64,000 nucleotides of DNA from Dongia sedimenti (GTDB lineage: Bacteria; Pseudomonadota; Alphaproteobacteria; Dongiales; Dongiaceae), in NCBI GenBank assembly GCA_030715195.1, contig JAUYVI010000003.1, forward strand, positions 586,960-650,959, given 5' to 3'. The notes beneath the pieces are model-generated. The model ran no database searches. It saw only the letters and a program-made list of their open reading frames with translations, and was not told the origin of the DNA. The position numbers and the translations under genes were made by a program. The stretch's first letter is position 1; every line of letters starts with the position of its first letter. Shown one piece after another: positions 25,972-33,083 of this stretch.

Positions 25972-26667
25972 TCAGATGCTGAGCCCCGGCAAGCGGGCGA
26001 TGTGCTCCTGCAGGAAGCGGACCGTCGCCGCCTGGGCGAGGCAGGAGCCGCGTTCCCCGGTGGAGAGATCGTGCCCGCATTTCTTTGTCAGCGCCTCGGG
26101 CACGGTCAGCTTCGACTGCAGGTAGTCGAACATGCAGGTCGTCGCCGATGCCTCGGTCTTTGCGTCGCCGCATGCCGCGATCGTCGAAACAACCACGATC
26201 TTTCCCAGGAAGTCCGCGAAGGGACGACGGCCGGTCCAGACCGCGGGATCAACCTTGATGTTCGCGTCGAGCCGCTTCGCGAGGTCCACGGCCATGTTCC
26301 CGAGAACGATGCAGTCGGTGAACCCGTCGATGTCGGTCTGTGACTTGCAATTGCTGCGACCCTGGCCGCTGTCGTCGAACGTGTCGACCAGCCCTTTCCT
26401 GAGGCAGGCCTCCATCTCGCCGCGATTCTGAAGATGGGAATAACAGCCGCCCAACAGGCCGGAAATCATCCGCTTGCGAACATCTGTCATCTCGGCCTCG
26501 AAGTATTTCGACTTCTGCTCGCCGCCGCGCGCGCTCCAATCCTGGGGAATATCGCGGTTCTCGATGAAGGTCTCGGATCCGGCGGCTGCCGGGCCCGGCG
26601 CCGGCGGCTGCTGGCAGGCCGCCAGAAACAGGAATCCCGCAATCGCACACCACCGCCACATCTTCAT
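25972..26667 (-). CDS. Hypothetical lipoprotein downstream of upp
   Basis: A 231-residue protein with a lipoprotein signal: basic start, hydrophobic core and the lipobox LAAC, cysteine at about residue 18. The mature part is Cys-rich, with eight or so cysteines including GGCYSH, EACLRKG, SNCKSQ, DCIVLG and TTCMFDY, which suggests disulfides in the periplasm. ATG 26667 is five bases after the upp stop, so it is cotranscribed and probably coupled. I do not recognise a family. Confidence 0.75.
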   Translation of the reverse strand: MKMWRWCAIAGFLFLAACQQPPAPGPAAAGSETFIENRDIPQDWSARGGEQKSKYFEAEMTDVRKRMISGLLGGCYSHLQNRGEMEACLRKGLVDTFDDSGQGRSNCKSQTDIDGFTDCIVLGNMAVDLAKRLDANIKVDPAVWTGRRPFADFLGKIVVVSTIAACGDAKTEASATTCMFDYLQSKLTVPEALTKKCGHDLSTGERGSCLAQAATVRFLQEHIARLPGLSI

Positions 26668-26672
26668 CCCCG

Positions 26673-27326
26673 CTATTTTGTCCCGAACAGCCGGTCGCCG
26701 GCATCGCCCAATCCGGGAACGATATACGCGTTCTCGTTGAGATGGGAATCCAAAGCGGCCACGTAGACCGGAATGGTCGGATGGGCGGCGCTGAGGACCC
26801 TGACCCCTTCCGGCGCCGCCACCAGGGCCATGAACCGGATGTTGTCGTCGGAGACGCCGCGCTTGTTGAGAACATCGACCGCGGCCGAAGCGGAATGGCC
26901 GGTCGCCAGCATCGGATCGACCAGGATGAAGATGCGGCCCTCGGGATCGGGCAGCTTCACGAAATACTCGACCGGCCGCTTGGTCTCGTGGTCGCGATAG
27001 AGGCCGATATGCCCCATGCGCGCCGCCGGAATGAGATCGAGCAGACCGTCCGCCATGCCGAGCCCGGCCCGCAGGATCGGCACCACCGCCACCTTCTTTC
27101 CGGCGATGGTCGGCGCCTGGAAGATGGTGATCGGCGTCTCGATCTCCTTGGTCGTCATCGGCAGGCTGCGGGTCAGCTCGTAGCCCATCAGCAACGCGAT
27201 CTCCTTCAGCAACTGCCGGAACTGGGTGGTCGACGTGGTCTTGTCGCGCATGATGCTGAGTTTGTGCTGGATCAGCGGATGATCGAGCACGAAGAGATTG
27301 GGGAAGTCCTTGTGCGGCGTGGCCAT
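26673..27326 (-). CDS. upp: Uracil phosphoribosyltransferase
   Basis: A 217-residue salvage enzyme converting uracil and PRPP to UMP. The PRPP-binding loop is [11 protein letters not shown], flanked by the typical [24 protein letters not shown] and the C-terminal uracil-contacting [16 protein letters not shown] 27326 is chosen because AGGG lies 7 nt before it; an ATG six bases upstream is too close to that site. It is divergent from the flavoprotein gene and followed by a lipoprotein gene. Confidence 0.96.
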   Translation of the reverse strand: MATPHKDFPNLFVLDHPLIQHKLSIMRDKTTSTTQFRQLLKEIALLMGYELTRSLPMTTKEIETPITIFQAPTIAGKKVAVVPILRAGLGMADGLLDLIPAARMGHIGLYRDHETKRPVEYFVKLPDPEGRIFILVDPMLATGHSASAAVDVLNKRGVSDDNIRFMALVAAPEGVRVLSAAHPTIPVYVAALDSHLNENAYIVPGLGDAGDRLFGTK

Positions 27327-27405
27327 GCGCATCCCTGGGTTTTCGTGGTGCTGGGCGGAGATTAGGGAGATCGACGGAAGGCCGCAACGTGGCTAGTTTG
27401 CCGCC

Positions 27406-28605
27406 ATGGCCGAGGCTTCCGAGATATCCACAGACGTTGCCATCATCGGCGCCGGGCCGGCCGGACTGATGGCCGCGGAACGCCTGTCCGGCCGGGGCCT
27501 CAAGGTCACCGTGTTCGACGCCATGGCAACGCCGGGACGGAAGTTCCTGATGGCCGGCCGCGGCGGGCTCAACTTGACGCATTCCGAACCGCTGCCGCAG
27601 TTCGTCGCACGCTATGGTGAGCGGGCGGCGCAGATCGCGCCGTGGCTCGAGCGGTTCTCACCCGAGGATCTCCGTCGGTGGGCCGACGGACTGGGTGCGG
27701 AGACCTTCATCGGCAGTTCGGGGCGGGTTTTTCCGAAGGCGATGAAAGCGAGCGGGCTGTTGCGCAACTGGCTGAAGCGGCTCGCCGAGAGCGGCGTGGA
27801 CTTCAAGCTCCGCCAGCGCTGGAGCGGCTTCGACGGCAATAGGCTGTTGTTCGACGGGGGTCCGTCGGTCTCAGCCCGCGCGACGGTCCTCGCGCTCGGC
27901 GGCGCGAGCTGGCCGAAGCTGGGCTCGGATGCCGCGTGGGTCCCGATCCTGGCGGCCCGCGGCGTCCAGATCGCGCCATTGCAGCCGGCCAATTGCGGTT
28001 TCGACGTCGCCTGGTCCGCGCATTTCCGCGACCGCGCCGCCGGGCAGCCGTTGAAGAACATCGCGCTCATGATCGACGGCCGCCGCGTGCTCGGGGAAAT
28101 GGTGATCACGCGCAACGGTATCGAAGGCGGCGCCGTCTATGCGATCAGCGCCGCCTTGCGCGACCGGCTTCCGGCGGTCCTGTCGCTCGATCTGAAGCCG
28201 CAGATACATGCCGACGCACTCGCGGGAAAGCTGGCCGCACGCCGGAAAGGCCGCTCGCTCTCGGCTTGGCTCAGCGGAGAACTCAATCTCACCCCCCTCG
28301 CCTATTCCCTGCTGCGCGAGGTCGCCGACCCGCTGCCGGACAATCTTGCAGCGCTGGCACGGCTGATCAAGAACGTGCCGCTGAAGATCGAACGCGCGCG
28401 CCCGATTGCCGAGGCGATCTCGTCGGCGGGCGGCATCGCGTTCGACGCCGTCGATGAGACACTGATGGTGCGGACATTGCCGGGCGTGTTCGTCGCGGGC
28501 GAGATGCTGGATTGGGAGGCGCCGACCGGCGGCTATCTGCTGCAGGCGTGCATGAGCTCGGCGGTGGTCGCGGCGGATGGCGTGGTGGCGTGCGTGGGCC
28601 GCTAG
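27406..28605 (+). CDS. BaiN/HI0933-like flavoprotein (TIGR03862-type)
   Basis: A 399-residue FAD-binding oxidoreductase. The N-terminal dinucleotide motif is IIGAGPAGLMAAERL, followed by GRKFLMAGRGGLNLTHSEP, the signature of the HI0933/BaiN group. FIGSSGRVFPKAMKAS and the C-terminal FVAGEMLDWEAPTGGYLLQ complete the pattern, the latter closing the FAD site. Members are widespread and mostly of unknown reaction; BaiN acts on bile acids in gut bacteria, which is not implied here. Divergent from upp. Confidence 0.9.
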   Translation: MAEASEISTDVAIIGAGPAGLMAAERLSGRGLKVTVFDAMATPGRKFLMAGRGGLNLTHSEPLPQFVARYGERAAQIAPWLERFSPEDLRRWADGLGAETFIGSSGRVFPKAMKASGLLRNWLKRLAESGVDFKLRQRWSGFDGNRLLFDGGPSVSARATVLALGGASWPKLGSDAAWVPILAARGVQIAPLQPANCGFDVAWSAHFRDRAAGQPLKNIALMIDGRRVLGEMVITRNGIEGGAVYAISAALRDRLPAVLSLDLKPQIHADALAGKLAARRKGRSLSAWLSGELNLTPLAYSLLREVADPLPDNLAALARLIKNVPLKIERARPIAEAISSAGGIAFDAVDETLMVRTLPGVFVAGEMLDWEAPTGGYLLQACMSSAVVAADGVVACVGR

Positions 28606-28639
28606 TAAGTCAGTCGAACATTTAACCCAATACTCGGCC

Positions 28640-28674
28640 GTCATCCCAAGGCTTGGCCTTGGGATCCACGAGTT
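28640..28674 (+). repeat. Left 35-bp inverted repeat arm
   Basis: GTCATCCCAAGGCTTGGCCT followed by TGGGATCCACGAGTT. It contains the hairpin CCCAAGGC-TTG-GCCTTGGG. It lies just past the 3' end of the GIY-YIG gene. Confidence 0.9.
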
Positions 28675-28691
28675 TGTGGGTCGCAGATCGG

Positions 28692-28979
28692 CTATCCGTT
28701 GATCTGATCGTAGAGGTCATCCCAGTTCGGATTCATGCCGGTGATCAGCCGGACCTTCCATGCCCGCGGCCAGCTCTTGATAAGAGCCTCGCGCTGGATC
28801 GCCTGCTCGATGCGATCGTGTTGCTCGACATAGACCAGGCGGCGCAGCTTGTAGCGGCGCGTGAAGACACCGCCGTTGCCGTTCCGGTGATCCCAGATGC
28901 GCTGCGGCAGATTCGCTGTGACGCCTACGTAGATAATTCCGTTCGGCTTGTTGGTTAGAATATAGACACAGCCGGACAC
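28692..28979 (-). CDS. GIY-YIG nuclease domain protein
   Basis: A 95-residue single-domain nuclease of the UPF0213 type. It has VYILTNKPNGIIYVGVT, the GIY-YIG core in which the second motif reads IYVGVT, RIWDHRNG, the tyrosine/arginine helix, and IEQAIQREALIKSW with the conserved metal-binding glutamate. All catalytic positions look present. Such proteins have no established role. Here the gene is enclosed by perfect inverted repeats. No ribosome binding site stands out before ATG 28979. Confidence 0.9.
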   Translation of the reverse strand: MSGCVYILTNKPNGIIYVGVTANLPQRIWDHRNGNGGVFTRRYKLRRLVYVEQHDRIEQAIQREALIKSWPRAWKVRLITGMNPNWDDLYDQING

Positions 28980-28997
28980 GCCTCAGCGCTCGATGTG

Positions 28998-29032
28998 AAC
29001 TCGTGGATCCCAAGGCCAAGCCTTGGGATGAC
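28998..29032 (-). repeat. Right 35-bp inverted repeat arm
   Basis: Exact reverse complement of 28640-28674, located 18 nt upstream of the GIY-YIG start codon. Confidence 0.9.
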
Positions 29033-29071
29033 GAGCGAGTGAGGGGAAAGAGCAGAGGAACGCTTGTGACA

Positions 29072-29102
29072 TGACGATTTCATTCGATGAATGAAATCGT
29101 CA
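29072..29102 (-). terminator. 14-bp perfect hairpin over the epimerase stop codon
   Basis: TGACGATTTCATTC pairs with GAATGAAATCGTCA around a 3-nt loop. The stem includes the TGA stop of the epimerase gene (29100-29102). No T-run follows on the minus strand, so it may be a 3'-end stabiliser or Rho-assisted terminator rather than an intrinsic terminator. Confidence 0.5.
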
Positions 29103-30101
29103 CTGCACAACGAAGCCGTGCTTATACGGATCGCGGTCGTCGATGAAGATCGTGTTGTAGCCGGTGACGCGGGCCCATCCTTCGATCGAGGGGATGATGG
29201 CGGCATGGTTGCCGACCTTCGCCTCGTTCACCACGCGGCCCTTGAACAGGCTGCCGATGATGCTCTCGTGGACGAAGCTGTCGCCGACCTTCAGCTTGCC
29301 CTTGGCGGCGAGCTGGGCCATGCGGGCCGAGGTGCCGGTGCCGCAGGGCGAGCGGTCGATCGCCTTGTCGCCGTAGAAGACCGCGTTGCGGGCGTCGGCC
29401 TCAGGATGTTTCGGCGCGCCGGTCCACAGGATGTGCGACAGGCCCTTGATGGTCGGGTTGTCGGGATGCTGGAAGGTGTATTTCTCGTTCATCCGCTTCC
29501 TGAGGATCGGGCTCATCCGCACCAGATCGCCGGCGGCGAAATCCGCCATGTCCCGATAGTTCGCCTGCGGCTCGACGATCGCATAGAAGTTGCCGCCATA
29601 AGCGACATCGACCTTGATGGTCCCCAGATCCGGGCAGTCGATCTCCAGGTCTTCCGAGTGCAGGAAGGCCGGCACATTGGTGAGGCGCACGGATTCCACG
29701 TATTCGCCGACCTGATTGTATTCGGCGATGACCAGACCGGCCGGCGTTTCGAGCCGCAATGTCCCCGGCGTCTTCGGCTTCACCAACCCGTTCTCGATCG
29801 CGACCGTCACTGTGCCGATCGTGCCATGGCCGCACATCGGCAGACAGCCGGAAGTTTCGATGAACAGGATGCCGACGTCGCAATCCTCGCGCGTGGGCGT
29901 GTAGAGAATGCTGCCCGACATCATGTCATGGCCGCGCGGCTCGAACATGAGGCCGGTGCGGATCCAGTCGAACTCTTTCAGGAAATGCTGCCGGCGTTCG
30001 CTCATGCTGGCGCCCTGAAGCTGCGGGCCGCCGCCGGAGACGACCCGCACCGGGTTGCCGCAGGTATGGGCGTCGATGCAGGAGAAGGTATGCTTGGCCA
30101 T
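29100..30101 (-). CDS. 4-hydroxyproline 2-epimerase (proline racemase family)
   Basis: A 333-residue cofactor-independent epimerase. The two catalytic cysteines are visible: Cys90 in MCGHGT and a second near residue 253 in SPCGTGTS, so the protein belongs to the racemase/epimerase branch and not the dehydratase branch, which has Thr at the second site. Length fits 4-hydroxyproline epimerases, which convert trans-4-hydroxy-L-proline to cis-4-hydroxy-D-proline. The downstream catabolic genes are not adjacent. It follows mscL by 10 nt and may share its transcript. Confidence 0.85.
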   Translation of the reverse strand: MAKHTFSCIDAHTCGNPVRVVSGGGPQLQGASMSERRQHFLKEFDWIRTGLMFEPRGHDMMSGSILYTPTREDCDVGILFIETSGCLPMCGHGTIGTVTVAIENGLVKPKTPGTLRLETPAGLVIAEYNQVGEYVESVRLTNVPAFLHSEDLEIDCPDLGTIKVDVAYGGNFYAIVEPQANYRDMADFAAGDLVRMSPILRKRMNEKYTFQHPDNPTIKGLSHILWTGAPKHPEADARNAVFYGDKAIDRSPCGTGTSARMAQLAAKGKLKVGDSFVHESIIGSLFKGRVVNEAKVGNHAAIIPSIEGWARVTGYNTIFIDDRDPYKHGFVVQ

Positions 30102-30111
30102 GATGGTGTTC

Positions 30112-30546
30112 TTAGCGACCTTTCTTCAGTTCGTCGCGGATCTCGGCGAGCAGCTTCTCGCTGGTGGTCGGCGGCGGAGGCGCCACTTCGCCGGCCGCTT
30201 CTTTCCTGTGGAAGCGGTTGATCTGCTTCACCACCATGAACAGCGCGAAGGCGATGATCAGGAAGTTGATGACCGCGTTGATGAAGACGCCGTAATTGAT
30301 GGTGACCGCCCCCGCGTCCTTGGCCGCCTTCAGAGAGGCATAGCTGGCCGCGCCGTCGGCACCCGGCTTGAGGGTGACGAAGTAGTTCGAAAAGTCGAGA
30401 CCGCCGCTGATATAGCCGATCGGCGGCATGATGATGTCATTGACCAGCGAATTCACGATGGCGCCGAAAGCGACGCCGATGATCACGCCGAAGGCGAGGT
30501 CGATGACGTTGCCCCGCATCGCGAAGTCCCGGAATTCCTTGAGCAT
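30112..30546 (-). CDS. mscL: Large-conductance mechanosensitive channel
   Basis: A 144-residue MscL. Starts with the amphipathic [20 protein letters not shown], then TM1 ([18 protein letters not shown]), a periplasmic loop, TM2 ([19 protein letters not shown]) and the cytoplasmic KQINR and C-terminal helix ending [11 protein letters not shown]. It forms a homopentamer and releases solutes on hypo-osmotic shock. ATG 30546 gives the family N-terminus exactly. Confidence 0.97.
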   Translation of the reverse strand: MLKEFRDFAMRGNVIDLAFGVIIGVAFGAIVNSLVNDIIMPPIGYISGGLDFSNYFVTLKPGADGAASYASLKAAKDAGAVTINYGVFINAVINFLIIAFALFMVVKQINRFHRKEAAGEVAPPPPTTSEKLLAEIRDELKKGR

Positions 30547-30586
30547 GTCCGTCCCCCTCGGTGGATGTTCCTAGAGCGAGGCTAAG

Positions 30587-31792
30587 TCAGCGGATCAAGG
30601 CTTGCAAGGCACTGACCACGCGGTCGACGTCGTCGTCCTGCATGGTGGGATAAAGCGGGATCGAGAGCGCGCGCGCATAGTAGGCCTCCGCCCCCGGCAA
30701 GCGGATCTCGCCGTAGCGCCAGCGGTAGTATGGCTGCCGGTTGACCGGAATGTAGTGGACCATGGTGCCGATGCCGGCCGCCTTGAGGTCGCGCATCACC
30801 GCGGCCCGGCTGCGCCCGAGCACGGCGAAATCGATCAGCACCGCGTAGAGATGAAGGACCGGATCGTCACCGGGCGCCGGCGAGACCGGACGGATGACCG
30901 GGGCCAGCGGCGCCAGGAGCCTGTCATAGCGCGCGGCCAAGTCGCGCCGCCGCCGGGAATAGGTGTCGAGCCGTTTCAACTGGCTCGAGCCGAGCGCGCA
31001 GGCGAAATCCGTGATCCGGTAGTTATAGCCGAGCGCCTGCATCTCGTAATACCAGGGGTTCGCCTCCCCGTCGGCGTCGAACCCGAGGTCGGCGTGCAGG
31101 AAATCGGCCGGCTCGCGCACCATGCCGTGGCTGCGGAAGGTGCACATACGCCGGTAGGCGGCTTCGTCATTGGTGCTGGTGACCCCGCCCTCGCCGCTGG
31201 TGATGGTCTTCACCGGATGGAGCGAGAAGCAGGCCAACTCCGACAGCGCACAGGAGCCGACCGGCGCCAGCGAGCGGTTGCCGGCCTGGTGCCGGCCGCC
31301 GATCGCATGGCAGGCATCCTCGATGACGGCGATGCCGCGGGCTTCGGCGATGGCGCGGATCGCCGGCATGTCGACGCAATGGCCGTTGAGATGCACCGGC
31401 AGCACGGCGCGGATGGAAGCCTGGGGATGCTGCGCCAGCGCCGCCTCGAAGGCGGCGGCGGTCAGCCGGCCGGAGTCCGGATCGACATCGGCGAAGATCA
31501 CCTCGGCGCCGCAGAAGCGCGCCGCGTTCGCGGTGGCCAGGAAGGTGACGGCCGGCACGACCACGCTGTCGCCCGGGCCGAGATCGAGGGCGATGCAGGC
31601 GAGATGCAAAGCGGCGGTGCCGCTGTTGCTGACCACGGCATGGCGGGCGCCCACGCTCTTGGCGAACGCCGCCTCGAACTCTGCGACCCGCGGGCCGGTG
31701 GTCAGGTAGCCCGATTGCAGCGCCTCGGCGACAGCCGCGAGGTCGCTCGCGTCGATATCCTGCCGTCCGTAAGGCAGGAACGGGCCGCTCAC
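30587..31792 (-). CDS. pseC: PseC-type UDP-sugar 4-aminotransferase
   Basis: A 401-residue PLP-dependent sugar aminotransferase of the DegT/DnrJ/EryC1 family. It starts FLPYGRQDIDASDLAAV, has SNSGTAALHLA, VVPAVTFLATANA, VIEDACHAIG and the PLP lysine in FSLHPVKTITSGEGG. It acts on the 4-keto sugar made by PseB to give UDP-4-amino-4,6-dideoxy-N-acetyl-beta-L-altrosamine for pseudaminic acid. GTG 31792 overlaps the pseB stop (GTGA), so the genes are coupled; the longer frame upstream is a pseB shadow. Confidence 0.92.
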   Translation of the reverse strand: MSGPFLPYGRQDIDASDLAAVAEALQSGYLTTGPRVAEFEAAFAKSVGARHAVVSNSGTAALHLACIALDLGPGDSVVVPAVTFLATANAARFCGAEVIFADVDPDSGRLTAAAFEAALAQHPQASIRAVLPVHLNGHCVDMPAIRAIAEARGIAVIEDACHAIGGRHQAGNRSLAPVGSCALSELACFSLHPVKTITSGEGGVTSTNDEAAYRRMCTFRSHGMVREPADFLHADLGFDADGEANPWYYEMQALGYNYRITDFACALGSSQLKRLDTYSRRRRDLAARYDRLLAPLAPVIRPVSPAPGDDPVLHLYAVLIDFAVLGRSRAAVMRDLKAAGIGTMVHYIPVNRQPYYRWRYGEIRLPGAEAYYARALSIPLYPTMQDDDVDRVVSALQALIR

Positions 31793-32826
31793 GCGGGCTC
31801 TGCCTGGAGAATCCGCGCGAGGCTCTCGGCCGGCATCCATTCGGAGTTGTTCAGGCTGTCGTAGCGGAAGCCTTCCGCAACCCGGTTCGCGCCGGAAATC
31901 GCCGGGCGCTTCGCTTCCCAATGGGCATGCGCGGGCTCGATCACGAAACGGTCCGGCAGCTCGTAGGTGGTCCAGGCGTCTTCCTCGGTGATCAGCACCT
32001 CGTGAAGCTTCTCGCCGGGACGGATGCCGATCACGTTGCTCTTGAGCTTCGGGCCGATGGCGGCGGCCACGTCGGTGATCTTCATGCTGGGGATCTTCGG
32101 CACGAAAATCTCGCCGCCGCGCATCAGCGACATCGAGGACAGCACGAAATTCACGCCCTGCTGCAGGGTGATCAGGAAGCGGGTCATGCGCGCGTCGGTG
32201 ATCGGCAATTCCTTCGCGCCTTCGGCGACCATCCTGCGGAACAGCGGGATGACGCTGCCGCGCGAACCGATCACGTTGCCATAGCGCACCACGCTGAAGC
32301 GGCAGCCATCGGCGCCGGCCAGATGGTTCGCGGCGATGAAGATCTTGTCCGAGGCCAGCTTGCTGGCGCCGTAGAGATTGATCGGGTTGGCGGCCTTGTC
32401 GGTCGAGAGCGCCACCACCCGCTTGACCCCGGTGCGGATCGCGGCATTCACCACGTTCTCCGCGCCGTGCACGTTGGTCGCGATGCATTCGAACGGGTTG
32501 TATTCCGCGGTCGGCACCTGCTTCAGCGCGGCGGCATGGATGACGAGGTCGACGCCGCGCATCGCCATTTCCAGGCGGCCGGCGTCGCGGACATCGCCGA
32601 TGAAATAGCGGAGCGCCGGATTTTTCGCGACCGGCAGTTCCAGGCCCATCTCGTATTGCTTCAGCTCGTCCCGGCTGTAGACGATCAGACGGGACGGCTT
32701 GTAGTGCTCGGCCACGGTCTTGATGAACCGTTTGCCGAACGAACCGGTGCCACCGGTGACCAGGATGCTATGCCCGTCGAGCTGCGCTCGCGGCTCCAGA
32801 AAATCGAACAACGCGATATTCCCCAA
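31789..32826 (-). CDS. pseB: UDP-N-acetylglucosamine 4,6-dehydratase (inverting)
   Basis: A 345-residue short-chain dehydrogenase. Rossmann motif VTGGTGSFGKRF, FIGDVRD, HAAALKQVPTAEYNP, VALSTDKAANPINLYGASK (YxxxK catalytic pair) and VRYGNVIGSRGSVIP are all diagnostic of PseB/FlaA1. It starts pseudaminic acid synthesis, used to glycosylate flagellin or to build surface polysaccharide. Only PseB and PseC lie here; PseH, G, I and F must be elsewhere if the pathway is complete. Confidence 0.95.
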   Translation of the reverse strand: MGNIALFDFLEPRAQLDGHSILVTGGTGSFGKRFIKTVAEHYKPSRLIVYSRDELKQYEMGLELPVAKNPALRYFIGDVRDAGRLEMAMRGVDLVIHAAALKQVPTAEYNPFECIATNVHGAENVVNAAIRTGVKRVVALSTDKAANPINLYGASKLASDKIFIAANHLAGADGCRFSVVRYGNVIGSRGSVIPLFRRMVAEGAKELPITDARMTRFLITLQQGVNFVLSSMSLMRGGEIFVPKIPSMKITDVAAAIGPKLKSNVIGIRPGEKLHEVLITEEDAWTTYELPDRFVIEPAHAHWEAKRPAISGANRVAEGFRYDSLNNSEWMPAESLARILQAEPA

Positions 32827-32960
32827 CTGTCATTGGCTGCGGTGCTTATCAGCCCGGACCCAAGGGCGTCAATTCGATGGGATGACGCTGGGTCCCCGGC
32901 CCGCTCGCCGGTTTCCGAGTCGACTTGCCAGACTCCGGCCCAGCGCCGGAACCGGTGCGA

Positions 32961-33008
32961 TGCTTTCATATTTTATCTTTTATAATCAATATAATACTGC
33001 ATATTTTG
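32961..33008. promoter_or_regulatory. AT-rich patch upstream of parE
   Basis: Only 9 of these 48 bases are G or C, in a window that is otherwise strongly GC-rich. The patch lies about 75 nt before parE and 135 nt before pseB on the opposite strand. It includes TTATAATCAATATAA with inverted halves. It may hold promoters or a site for an AT-binding nucleoid protein. Confidence 0.5.
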
Positions 33009-33083
33009 CGACATGGCTTTCCGATTGCGACAAGGCACCTGAGGGGCTATCACTCGGTCCTGCGTTAACGAATCCGGCGTGCC

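Larger units (their letters stand above)
28640..29032. mobile_element. GIY-YIG cassette with 35-bp inverted repeats
   Basis: A 393-bp unit comprising one GIY-YIG nuclease gene with identical 35-bp sequences at both ends in inverted orientation (28640-28674 and 28998-29032, 35 of 35 matching). Each arm is itself a palindrome with an 8-bp stem, CCCAAGGC/GCCTTGGG. The match stops abruptly on the inner side and nearly so outside. Nothing else is inside the unit. Whether it moves, and by what means, is inference. Confidence 0.65.

Noticed and set aside
28640-28674. Reading the inverted arms as simple transcription terminators
   Set aside because: Identity extends well past the hairpin into CCACGAGTT, no T-run follows, and the same sequence stands upstream of the gene start, which a terminator would not require.
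30587-32488. A 633-codon version of pseC
   Set aside because: The extra N-terminal part is translated from pseB in another frame; the GTG at 31792 with GTGA overlap gives the family-length protein.
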